From positions 65,847,127 to 65,911,126 of the forward strand of contig CP136061.1 in NCBI GenBank assembly GCA_032622095.1: a stretch of 64,000 bases of DNA, given 5' to 3'. How positions within the stretch are numbered: the first letter of the stretch is position 1; every line of letters begins with the position of its first letter. The notes under the pieces were generated by a model. It did no database searches, had not been told where the DNA came from, and was given only the letters and a program-made list of their open reading frames with translations. A program made the translations under genes and the position numbers. This document shows positions 47,883-60,600 of the stretch, one piece after another. This stretch comes from Siphonodentalium dalli. Its lineage: Eukaryota > Mollusca > Scaphopoda > Gadilida > Siphonodentaliidae.

Positions 47883-47888
47883 TTTATT
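47883..47888 (-). promoter_or_regulatory. Possible polyadenylation signal for USP40
   Basis: AATAAA on the minus strand (TTTATT on plus), about 620 bp downstream of the USP40 stop. The hexamer is common by chance in AT-rich DNA. Confidence 0.3.
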
Positions 47889-48506
47889 GGATATGACCAT
47901 ATTGTAGCGTAATCCAATAATGATGACTAGCCAGGGATTAGCTGCTAATATTTCAGTCCTTTCAAAATAAGACGATGTTGGCAAATCAGTGGTCTTTTAT
48001 GTTAATACACATTACCCACTTGACTTATTTTACATTTTTTGCAGTTCTCATCCATTACTTCAAGTTTCAATTTGGCCAAAGTTTCTAAATATGGTCAGAC
48101 AAATACAGAAATGACCAAAAAATTGGTCAACATGATTTTCTGACCCTGCAGGTCACAAATATGAATTATTCAGAGTATGCTTAAAACATGATCTAATGTA
48201 TCAGGTTGCTGTGAGTAAAAAAGCAAGTCCAGATAATTTTTGGTCAGTCAATAATACATGGTAAGTGTCATAAACAAATCCTTTCCAAATATGGAGCGAA
48301 TGATTGGGAGTCAAAGTGTTTATCAAAAAAGTGAAATGAGCACAAACAACCTATACTAAATATCAAGGGCTGACGATGTCTCTTAGATTGTGATGAGTAA
48401 TTACATCATAGGAGATTATTGTATGTTTTTTCTGTTGTAACTACCAATAAAAACACATGTGAGGGGGAAAAGGTTAGCCAGGTTATTGATCTGCTGCCAC
48501 ACAAGA

Positions 48507-48600
48507 TTAACTGCTGCTTGAAGGGGTGTCATCAGTGTATATTTTAAGAGCTTTCTCTTTCCTTGGTGAGTAGGATGCTCTGTATGTTGTCCTGGATAAT
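48507..48600 (-). CDS. USP40: USP40 terminal coding exon
   Basis: 94 bp from acceptor TTTTCCAG to TAA at 48507-48509. The frame fixed by the previous exon reads [18 protein letters not shown] and ends PSSSS, matching the conserved [11 protein letters not shown] tail of USP40. A different frame here is also open but does not fit the phase. The 3' UTR runs to lower coordinates. Confidence 0.88.
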
Positions 48601-51600
48601 CTGGAAAAAAAGAAACAATATAATTATATAATGAAAATCAAAGGCTAAAATAAATTTATATTTTGTTTCCCGGGCTCTGGCACATTGGATTTCAACCCGT
48701 GCGTCAAACGTTTTTAATGGCATTGCCAAAAAAAAAAATCTATTTAGGCATCAAAATATATGTCAGAATCCACTCCGAGGATATACTGTCAAGCCTTGAA
48801 ATAATGTGTCTGACATTTGCAGAATGAGGTCCCCAGAGGGCGAATTTAGTGATGCTATCCCATACAGTGAGCTAGTATCACTATATTCTCCATCTGGGGA
48901 CCTGTGGTCCTTAGGCCTCACTTCTGGGAGTTATCTACATTCACAAATTAACATTGTTTTAGTTACTTTTTCCCTTCTGTTCAGTTTCTATATTCCCTAA
49001 TTTGCAGAAGATAAAATGCATAATCTAATAATGTGGGATAGCGCCACTAAATTCACCCTCTGGGAACCTCATTCTGAAAATGACAGACACACTATTTCCC
49101 AGCTTGTATACTGTTTCAGAGTGAACAAGTGTTAGACTGACCCCATATTTTATGGTGACCCCAGGATTTATTCTACCTGTAACTAAATGGTCAGTTTCAT
49201 GATGGTAGCTGCGCTGGTGCAGCATTAATGATCCTGTGCCAGTGCATTCTCTTATATATGTGAGTCTCACATAGGGAGCATCGCATATATAAAAGAATGC
49301 AATGGCATAGTAGGTAAATATTGTTATGTCAAAGCATTCTCTTATATATGTGAGGCTCCCTATGGGTGACTCTCATATATAAGAGAATGTATTGGCACAG
49401 GGTTTTCGCAAAATTTCAGGAAGCTCCAGTCATGGAAGGGTTAAAGCTAATCTGCATATCTATTTATACTGATAATAAGATTATACTGCTAAACTTTAAA
49501 CATTTGTGCATATTAAGTTCTCATAGTGCCGATTATAACCTAAATGACTTTCTAAAACCATGAAAAAAATCATGTGGAAAAAAATTACACTCTAACAATC
49601 TGTGTCCCGGCGAACATCTCTTCTCCACTTCCTGGTTTGGAAAATCTGAGAATTGGGACTTAAACCAGGAAAACCCATTTTCAGATTTAACCCTAATTTG
49701 GAGTTGGATCTTACCTGGTATTTTCTTTCTGCTGCAATTCCTTTCTCTTCTCGTCGGACAGTTCTCCTAGAGCTTCAGTCTTATCTCTGAAAGAGAAACA
49801 TGTTCATTTGACATCTTTTTTACTAAATGGACTCTCCCATCACTTATAAATGTATACACTGAAATGGTCTATTATTTATCTGGCGGGATGTTCAAGAAAT
49901 ATATGCAGATACCAGACAGAAGAACAGATAATACAAGTGCAGAAGGATTCCTATTCATTGGTGGAAAATGTTAAGACAATAAGTTCAACAACTTTGTTTA
50001 AGTTATTATTTGAACATTTCCTTAGGGAACTACTCGTTAATAAGTATTTAGCAAGGAAAGGGTTGAATGGTTATGACTTCAATACTGCAAATAGTGTGGC
50101 TGTCATTGCAGAAATGAGGTCCCCAGAGCAGGCTAGCATCACCAAATCCACCCTCTGGGGACTTCATTCTGCTCAGGCCTCATATTCTGGGAAGTATCTA
50201 TAGTCTCAAATTAACATTGTTTTTAGTTACTTTTTCCTTTCTTGGAAGTTTCTATATCCCTTAATTTTCAGAAGATAAAATGGTTAATCGAGGCGACTAA
50301 TGGGTGAACATCACCAACTTCAACTGAGGAACTTCAATCTGATCCCAGGTCTTCTATAGCAGTTGAGGCATAAGCAGAATGAGGTTCCAAGAGGGTGAAT
50401 TTAGTGACGCTAGCTGGGGACCTTATTTTGCAAATAACAGACACACTATTTGCAGGCTTATATGGCTTATTGAAGTTTCATATAATATTTTAAGTAATTG
50501 AAGAAAATTTATATCAGGTCACATATTATGTGACAAACTGCAACCACTGTTTTGAGAATTTGCTGAATTTTTTTTTTATAATTTGCTGCACTTCAGCGAT
50601 TGTATGACACCATCTTGCTGTTTCTTAGATCATAAGATGCACATCAAATTTTTCTCATTTATTGACTTGCCATTGAAAAATGCCTCAAGCAGATTGAAAA
50701 GAAAGAAACATACTTGTATATACTGTATATCATATATAACTTCAAGATTCTGCTATAAAAATGCAATTATGTATACACCTAAAGATTTTATGTAATTTCT
50801 TTTGAAAACAGTGTTAAGATAAAACTAGTATATTTATGTATAAGAAGAGAAACAGCCTCAACTATACAACAGATTGAGTCTGACTCCTACCTGTAAAATA
50901 GAATCTGTCCATCATCACAGATGTATAGTGGCCACGCATTCAGTGTTCTCACTTGTGGGTTCCAGTCAAGGTCTGTATGGATTTCCAGAACTGATAAATC
51001 ACATGGAAAGTTTCCTCGTCCCTGCAAATTAAAATTATTTGAGTCACATGTATAGTCATTTTCTAATCTTCTGTAAACCCTAATTTTGCTTAGCTATGAT
51101 TCCAAAAAATTAGTACCTGCTAGAATTAGAATAGTTTATTAACAGAAGTACAGTATTCTATACATGTATCAGGACAAATAAAAAATATTATTTGAGTCTC
51201 AGATACCGCCACATTGAAATAAATGGCCCACATTGGATGTTTTATTTTGATTTGTGATATTATAACTAAAAAATTAATTTGAAAAAAAAAAAAAAAAAAA
51301 ATGTATTCAATTCTCTTTTCTCTTGGAATTAACATTTCAAGCATGGCATAACCCTTTAACTGCCGATCGCGACTACAGTCAAATTATCCATACACTGCCG
51401 ATAGCGACTTGAGTCGAAATCGGGTACATGCTGCAAGCAGGACGGGTACATGTGGTGTATATATGGCCGTGAATATGACATATATGAGTTCCAGCGATGG
51501 GCACATACATGACATTTTTATAAGTTCCAGACTATATAACACCAGGAAACGTGTGAGATAGTGCAGATAAGAGGCAGTCTCTGTATATAGGACTATATAA

Positions 51601-54600
51601 CGCGAACCGTTATATAAGGGCACTTGCTGATGTCATGGTCACGTGGTCTTTTCATAGGTCACATGTGTATCTCTAGCAAACACATTTTTACCAATAATAT
51701 AAAATGGAAAGTCAAATACAGCAACCTACCCAATATGATATGTTCATCAAATGCTTATAACATAATGAAGTCGGAAAATACCGAAAACATACAGCCATAC
51801 TGGTGTTATATGTAGATCCAAGATGGCCACCAAGGTCACGTTTCCAATTTGAGGTGGCCAATGTGGCTCCAACATATCAATATGTCTATATGGTCCAACA
51901 ACATAAGTCAGACATTTACGATATATTGAAATGTTAATGCATTACCCGCACCTATACATGTATGTACATGGTATATGTGACCACTCATGCATAAGTTCAT
52001 GGTAATCACCACGGTCATGTGACCTATTCAAATATGGGTATACATGTATATAGCACATTTTGTATGGGTATGGGTCCCTCCCTGAAAGATGACAACTAAC
52101 GTGAGAAATAAATGTTGAGAATGACCAATTTCTGGCAATTTTCTACATAGATAGCACCCATATATACCCATATACACATGAATAGGCATCAAACACAGCC
52201 ATTAGTGTGTAAATCAAGATGGCTGCCAAGGTCATGTGACCTCTATGGTGGTGGCATGAGTGGCCATGAACTTGCGATGCCTAGGTCTAGTCACATATGA
52301 AGTTTCAACACATTATTCCAAGCGATACTTGAGATACACAACATGTTACCTATATACACCCATGTATTGTATGCTTGGCAGTGGGGAATCCGTCTGTGGT
52401 GCCGAGTGGCAGTGAAAGAGTTAATGAATGGAGCGTCTTGAAATGTTGTAAACCTGTGCCAATGCATTCTCTTATATATGCAAGTCTACCATAGGGCGCC
52501 TCGCATATATATGAGAATACATTGGCCTAACAATATTTACCTTGTCCTTGTAAGCCAGTACATTCTCTTATATATGCAAGGCTCCCTATCAGATACTCTC
52601 ATATAAAAGAGAATGCACTGGCATAGGATCTTTAATGCTGTAACAGCGCAGCTCCCATCACGAAAGAGTTAAAGGTTCAGATGACCTTTGTTATATGTTA
52701 TAATTTAGAAATAACACTTACCTAATTATGAAAAATTCCTTAAGAATATACTAATAATATAGTATAATGATAGTATGAATGCGATATTATCCACAAAACA
52801 CACTTTGTTTGAGCCGAGCATTTGTTTATATACAGCACATAAATAGTGAGCAATAAGCAAAACACTCAACACCATGTTGATTAGTTTTAGAAAAGTGATT
52901 CATGGTGACCCATTCAACATCGGAATCTTGAGAGGCGAAGATTACAGAACGCTATACCGGTATTTTGTAAACAACTTGGTGGCATTTCTAACCAAAGTTA
53001 ACTTAGTGGGGTCACCGTGGTTTTGAAGTGTTTTCCTTATTGCATACTCTTTACATACTGTTTGTTTACATAACATGTCGTTTGTTTATTTTTTACTTTA
53101 ATAACACAGAGTACAAACACCCCCAGGTATATCCGTGAAAAGTACAGAAAATTATGATCATATTTGACAAAAATTTTGTCAATGTAATTGTTCTGTAATA
53201 ATGTCCAGACAAAGCAGAATACTTTATGGAATGTTTTGAAATCTGTATTTTTTTTGTAATGCTTACACATAAATGGATAAGTAAAAGCAGTTTCTCTATA
53301 AAATATTGGCCCTTCATATTTTGATACCTATCGCTAAGCAGATAGAGATTTGCATATTGTACTTTCAGTCTCGAAAATTATAAATAGTGATATAAAATCG
53401 ACATTCCAAAATCACCTGACAATGACTCCCTATAATACTGCTGACTTAAGATGTATACTCTTACCTTTGTTATCTCGATATTCTCTTGAGGGATTCCACT
53501 TGCTTCTGACAGCTAAAAAACATAATTTGAATTTTACTTTAACCTTTTGATACCTGGATACTTGCTGATAGGTAATTACTTAAAGGGGTACTGTACACTA
53601 AATCTGGCCATTTGTGGGACCATCTCCTTTTATATGCAACAAATGAATTAATTTGAGCCATGGATTAGAGAACAATACACTCCAGTCACTGTGAAGGCCT
53701 TGAGTCACTTTAATCATTCCATTACTGGAGCTTCCTGAAAAATTTGGCAAACCCTGTGCCAGTGCATTCTCTTATATATGTGAGTCTCCCATAGGCAGCC
53801 TCACATATATTAGAGAATAATTTGGCCTAACAACATTTACCTTGATCTTGCATGCCAGTGCATTCTCTTACATGTGAGGTTCCCTATGGGAGACTTGCAT
53901 ATATAAGAGATTGCAATAGCGCATGAACTTTAATGCTTCACCAGCTGAAATCCCATCATGAAAGTGTTATTGAAGCCTTGATTAATTTATATGCAAAGCT
54001 CCCTATCTTTAATGCTGCACCAGCAGAGCTCCCATCATGGAAGGATTAATTCCTATTGTTTTATTTATAGGGTTGTTCAGCTTTAGGCTATTTGCTGAAC
54101 TAATAATCGGAGCATTCCTACAACCAACTGAATGGGAATCAGTAGCATGTGTCTCTGCCTGTGACAGCTTATATCGACCCGTGCCTAGTACCTTTGAATA
54201 TATATGAAGAATTGACCCTTCCAATCCAATCATTATCACATGATTTGCATGCTGTCTACAAGCACTTATTGCACCAATATGTTCAAATATGGCTTGTTCA
54301 AAGTTCAGAAATATGGCTTGTGGCCATTCATCGTAAAGCTCTCACTGAGAGCTTTCCGATGAATGGCAACAAGCCATATTTCTGACTAAATCCTGAAAAG
54401 TTACCCATAATTCTGCTATGGTTAAGGAGTCGATTATTTAGGGCATTACTGTACTTACCCTCAAATTGACCTCTTCTATTGTGTGATCTGTGAGAATGAT
54501 TTCTTTGAATGGTTCTAAAACATATGTCTGAGGAAGCCACCGTCTGGTATATAAAGCTAACTGAGAGAGAGAATTAACCTTCTCAGGTTCTGAAAAAATT

Positions 54601-57600
54601 CAACAATTGTATGTATGTTAGACCATTGAAAATAAATATCTGTGTTCTCAAGTCATTATGTATTGAAAATTGGATGCTTTTTATTTTAATTTTTCTTGAC
54701 AAGACTTCTAGAAATGAATTGCTGAAAATATAAATTTATGGAATTCTCAAGTCATTATGTATGGAAAATTGGATGAGAGAGGGGTGGGGGCTTTTTATTT
54801 AAATTTGTCTTTACAAGACTTCTGGAAATGAATAGCTGAAAAGATAATTTTATGAAATACGATTTGATAATTTTCAAACCAACCCATTAAATATCTCTTT
54901 CAGTGACTTGTAGCCATTTACATTATCAATAGAAACCTAACATTCTGATCGTTGATAAATGGCAGACTGAGTTGAAACTGTGGGAAATTTATAGGCTCTC
55001 TCTGGATGACAAGGTACCTTTGATTAGGCCAAAAAAAAAAATGTTTTGGTTCTCGGGCAATTTTTTTCTTCAAATCAATGAGGGAGGGAGGGTTTTATTT
55101 TTATTTTTTTCTGCGCATAGTAAGCATGGACAAAGATACCTTTATCTGTCTAGTAATAATCAGAAAGGTAGAGGGAACTGTTATGCATATAAACTCATTT
55201 AGTCTTATATAAAAATGACATTGTACTACCAGTGTATGACTGGGATTACCTAACAATATATAATGCGCCTGACATTAACTACTGTTATTGTTATCTAAAA
55301 ACTGATACCTCCCCATTCTAATATGTGATCCTGAATTTAGTCCTGTGCCTTTCAATTGTATAAAGTTACAATTAGTGTAAGTTGTTCACAATGACTAATT
55401 GTAAGAAGAGCATGAGGATCAGCTAATCATTTTCTTAATTGTAGTCATCTACTTCATGTTGTAAGCCTGCAAGTCACTTTTTAACACATTACATGTCAGA
55501 GCTCAATGCACACTAATATTCAACACATAACACATAATTAAAATTTGTGTGTTAGAATTGTGGAGCTTGATAGCCCAATTGTTGCACTGTTCGACTTGTT
55601 GTTGTTATCATCACAGCGATAAAATTTAATAATTTGAACAAAGGACGCTTGAGATTTGATATGTACACAAACAAATCACACACTTACCATCCAGAACCTC
55701 CAGGTAAACTTCCCAATTGGCAAAAATTGCAATTTCATTATCATATACATGTGTATCCATGTATATTGATCCTGGGGTTTTGAAGCTCTTCTTCCGCAAA
55801 CGACACCTAGAAAAGATAATTAAAACAGACGATGACTTGAAGGAATATATTTAAAATTTTAATAAAAACAAATGAATTAACCCTTTCATGATGGGTGCTG
55901 CGTTAAAGATTCCTTGCCAGTGCATTCTCTTGTATATGTGAGTCTCCCATAGGGAGCCTCGCATATAAAAGAGAATGTACTGGCTTTCAAGGTCAAGGTA
56001 AATATTGCTAGGCCAATGTATTCTCTTATATATGTGAGGTTCCCTATGGGAGACTCGCATATATAAGAGAATGCATTTTCACAGGGTTTTCGTAAAATTT
56101 CAGGAACTCCAGTCATGGAAGGGTTAAAAATCTAATTACTCTCTACTTGTACAATTATAAAAAGAGCAACATTTTGTTACATTTGGTGGAAAAAAATTCA
56201 TTTCCCGGCGACAGAAGCTATACTAGTCTCTGAAATTCCTGAGTTTAGTGTGCCTGTCATTTGCAGAATGAGGTGCCAAGAGGGTGAATTTGGTGATGCT
56301 AGCCCACTGTGCTAAACTAAACTAAAAAAGAAAAAGAAACTTTCTAAAAGAAATAGAATCTATGTGAAGAAGGTTGTATAGTAATTTGATAATAAAGAAA
56401 CTTTCCAGAGAAGATGAGGCCTAAGCAGAATGAGATAGTGTCACTAAATTCACCCTCAGGGGACCTCATTCTGCAAATGACAGGCACCTTGTTCTCAGGC
56501 CTGGTCTCTGATACAATAAGTTATCTGTGGCAACACTGGGGATACACAGAGATTTAGTACCTAGTTGGTGATTTTGAAAAAGAGACATCCAGGTATCAAA
56601 TCTCCATGTACCCCACGATGTGTGGTTGCAGGAAATAACAATTTTGTCCTCACAATAAGTTCAGTGTGGTTTTCATCGGTCCTCACATTAATTCACGACA
56701 ATAAGAAGAATTCAGTAGCCGACCTATGGATCGGGCCTCAGGGGACATCAAACATGGCATGCTAGAGCAATGTTACGAAACTACCAGTTCAACGGCCAAT
56801 CATATATCACTGATGTTTCATGTGGGCATATGTTACATGCACATCCCCTTCAATCCCCGCTGCCAAGGGTGATGGGGGACATGTTGATTTGATCGTGGTG
56901 CTCGTTACAGCCATGGGAAGACAATACTTCATATCATTGAATCTATACAGAAAGTTTAGGGAAGACTCAAGATAAAACATCACTTTAAAATTCAGAATAC
57001 CCCATGTGTGGCACCACATATAATCTGGACCTGAGACAACTAGAGGGGTGACTGTCCCAATGGGATTAATGATACCCCCACAGTGAACATGGGCTACAAA
57101 ATAGGTAGCCATATTAAAACGAGATGGCTTTATGTCCTTGAACGATGTAGACCGTATTTACAATATTACATAGGTTGCTAAACTATTCTAAGTTAAAAAG
57201 GGGTGATAACAATAGTAAAAAAGATTGGCTGTATCTCATAATTGCAGGTGCCCACACTCAGATTATGGTAAATAATTTTGCCTAGTTTCAAACACATTGA
57301 CCAATAAATGAAGTAATAAAGCTCGGATAAACTTACAGGTTTGCAAAATTTCTAAGTTGAAAAATGGGAGTAACTCCACTAAAAAAAAAGCCAGAAGGAC
57401 CTCATAATCACAAGTTCCCTCAGCGACTTTTTTCCCTCCAGCGCTGGTGATAAGGGTTCAAATCCACATGTTTCCATCGTAGACATTGTAACTCGAAATC
57501 GTTATCTGGTGGAGTTGCCAGCTACTCGCTGATGGACAGTGGTTGGCCGCACATGGTCGAGGAGTTTATCAGCCATTGAAATCACTGTTAGATTAGCCGT

Positions 57601-60600
57601 AAGTGTGCGGAATTCCTCCACCACTAAAACTGGCAATGTCGTGATATGGCCTTAGTTGCTGAAAGCGACATTAAAACCCCAATCAATCAATCAATCCCAT
57701 GGTACTTAATATCTGGGTCAAGTTTAAAAAAAAATTTGTGCGCATGGACGGGCAGGGGCAGACAGACGAACGGCTAGATGGACACCTGGACAAGATGATT
57801 CCAGTAACCCCCCCATAACTTCATTACAGGGGGTATAATGATGTAGAGAATTGTAGGTATTGATCAATACCAACTTGAAGCAGAGAACTTACCTGTCGAG
57901 AGAGATATCCATCCCACACTGGTGTTAACTTACCTGTCGAGAGGGATATCCATACCACACTGGTGTTAACTTACCTGTCAAGAGGGATATCCATACCACA
58001 CTGGTGTTAACTTACCTGTCAAGAGGGATATCCATACCACACTGGTGTTAACTTACTTGTCAAGAGGGATATCCATACCACACTGGTGTTAATTTACCTG
58101 TCGAGAGGGATATCCATACCACACTGGTGTTAACTTACCTGTCGAGAGGGATATCCATACCACACTGGTGTTAACTTACCTGTCAGGAGGGATATCCATA
58201 CCACTCTGGTGTTAACTTACCTGTCGAGAGGGATATCCATACCACACTGGTGTTAACTTACCTGTCGAGAGGGATATCCATACCACACTGGTGTTAACTT
58301 ACCTGTCGAGAGGGATATCCATACCACACTGGTGTTTTGTCTCAGGAAGAATCAGCTTCTTTGACTCCAAAACACTCATTCCTTTAGCAAATATTGTCTC
58401 AATCAAAAACTTGCAAACCTATAAAAGAAGAAACAATGCAAGATTAAATTATTAATGGATTTTCTTCGTATTTCGATCATTATTTTTCTGCTTTCAGATT
58501 ATACCTGTTATGTTTTTTGCGATTTATATGCAGTATACAACATAATAAAATGTATACAATCTCATAATATTTTCAATGATATTTCAACTCACCAAAGTTA
58601 TATTAATTGCCATTCACTTTTGTCAAACAGGCAATGACAAGCATAGCGGGCTAGCAACACCAAATTCACCCTCTGGAGACCACATTCTCCATCGCCTTAT
58701 CCGCTATGGGAGACATAGACTCAGATTGATGATCTCAAATGGTCAATATTGTGATGTACACCCATTTGGAACCTCAATTATGCAAAGTGTCGTCTGCCAA
58801 TTTAGGGATATAGAAAAACTAAACTAAACGAGAGGCCGATCACAATCGGCAGATGTTAACCCATCCCTTGGCGATAGTAAATTACTATGATCGGAATCAT
58901 AAATGAGAGTTTTGGTGTTGAATTATAGAGTATACTGTTATGTACTATTATAGACAAATGTACATAACACAAATTATTGGAATTTATGGGTCACTCGCAT
59001 TTATATAAGAGAATGCACTGGTACAGGATGCAGATGTTAACACATCCCTTGGCGATAGTAAATTACTATGATCGGAATCATAAATAAGAGTTTTGGTGTT
59101 GAATTATAGAGTATACTGTTATGTACTATTATAGACAAATGTACATAACACAAATTATTGGAATTTATGGGTCACTCGCATTTATATAAGAGAATGCACT
59201 GGTACAGGATCTGTAATGCTACACCACCACAGCCTTGGGTTAAATGTGAAAGGTGACCTGGACATGGAATACTTTGGTTAAGAGAGTCCAATTTAAGTTT
59301 ACAATGATAATGTATCAAATTCTACCAACAATATAGATCAAGATAAGCCACCTCACTACTGACCCATTAATATCAATTATATAGCAGAGCTATCAACAAA
59401 TCACAGGAATTATTTATGTTGAAAGCTGACATCTCTATTAAACCAATAACATTTATAATGACCTCAGACCATCTGTAGAGTGATATCTTCAGCTGTGCAA
59501 GGCAGCACAGATGTCCAAGTCTACTGTTAATATCATGTGATGTGTATTGTTGAATCTTTATTTTAAATTAGATACCATAGCTTTCTTTATCAGATTATCT
59601 GCACATTGGCATAAGAGACATCAGAAAATAATATAGCCTTATCAATAGCTAAGTAGTCCAAAGGCATGGGATGGAATTAATGAATTGGATTTAATATCGC
59701 TCCAAACAAATTTACCAGTACATAACACAAGATTTTGGATCGATTTAAACAAATTTGGTGTGGTGACTCGGGGTACCCTTGGCAGAGTTATAATGGTGTT
59801 AGTTTTTCAAATTTTGTTAACTTTAAATTTAAAAAAACAAAACAATTATTATATATTTTTTTATTTATTTATTTATTTTTGGTTAAATTGAGCAATGAAT
59901 TCAATCTAAATTTTGTTTTGTTTAAGAGTGAATATTTTTTCGAAAAAAGGCCATAACTCAGTTAAAAATAGTCGGATCAAACCCATACTCGAACTCGATC
60001 TGTCTTTTGTGTTGAGAAATTCATATACGAAATCTGGTTTCCGATCAGATAGAAAATATTTGAGTTATCGCACCATGCGTAAAGTGTCTACAGACAGACA
60101 GACAGATGGATGGACGGACTAACGACGAGTGGTCAATCCGGACAACGACACTATGTTTACCATACTATGGTATGGGTAAACATGAAAAGAAATAGAATCT
60201 ATGTGAAGAAGTTTATTTGATAAATAAAGAAACTATCCACAGAAGATGAGGCCTAAGCAGAATGAGGTCACCAGAGGGCGAATTGAGTTATGAAAGCCGC
60301 CTGTGTGGGATAGCGTCACTAAATTCACCCTCTGGGAACCACATTCTGCAAATTTTTATGTCAATTTAGCACAGCCTGCAGATGACTTGTAATAGTGAGA
60401 AAGGAAATTAACATCTCAATTATTGTATTCAACAAGATTTATTTGGTCATGGAGTGAGCTTAAACATCTAAAACAACAACGGTTTTGAAATCAATTTTCC
60501 ATAAGCATATTAAGTTTGGTCCGATATCATTTGGCAAATTCTGAGAGAATTTGGCAAAAAATATTATCATTTGGCAAAAGAAAATTTTGTGCCTGCGCAG

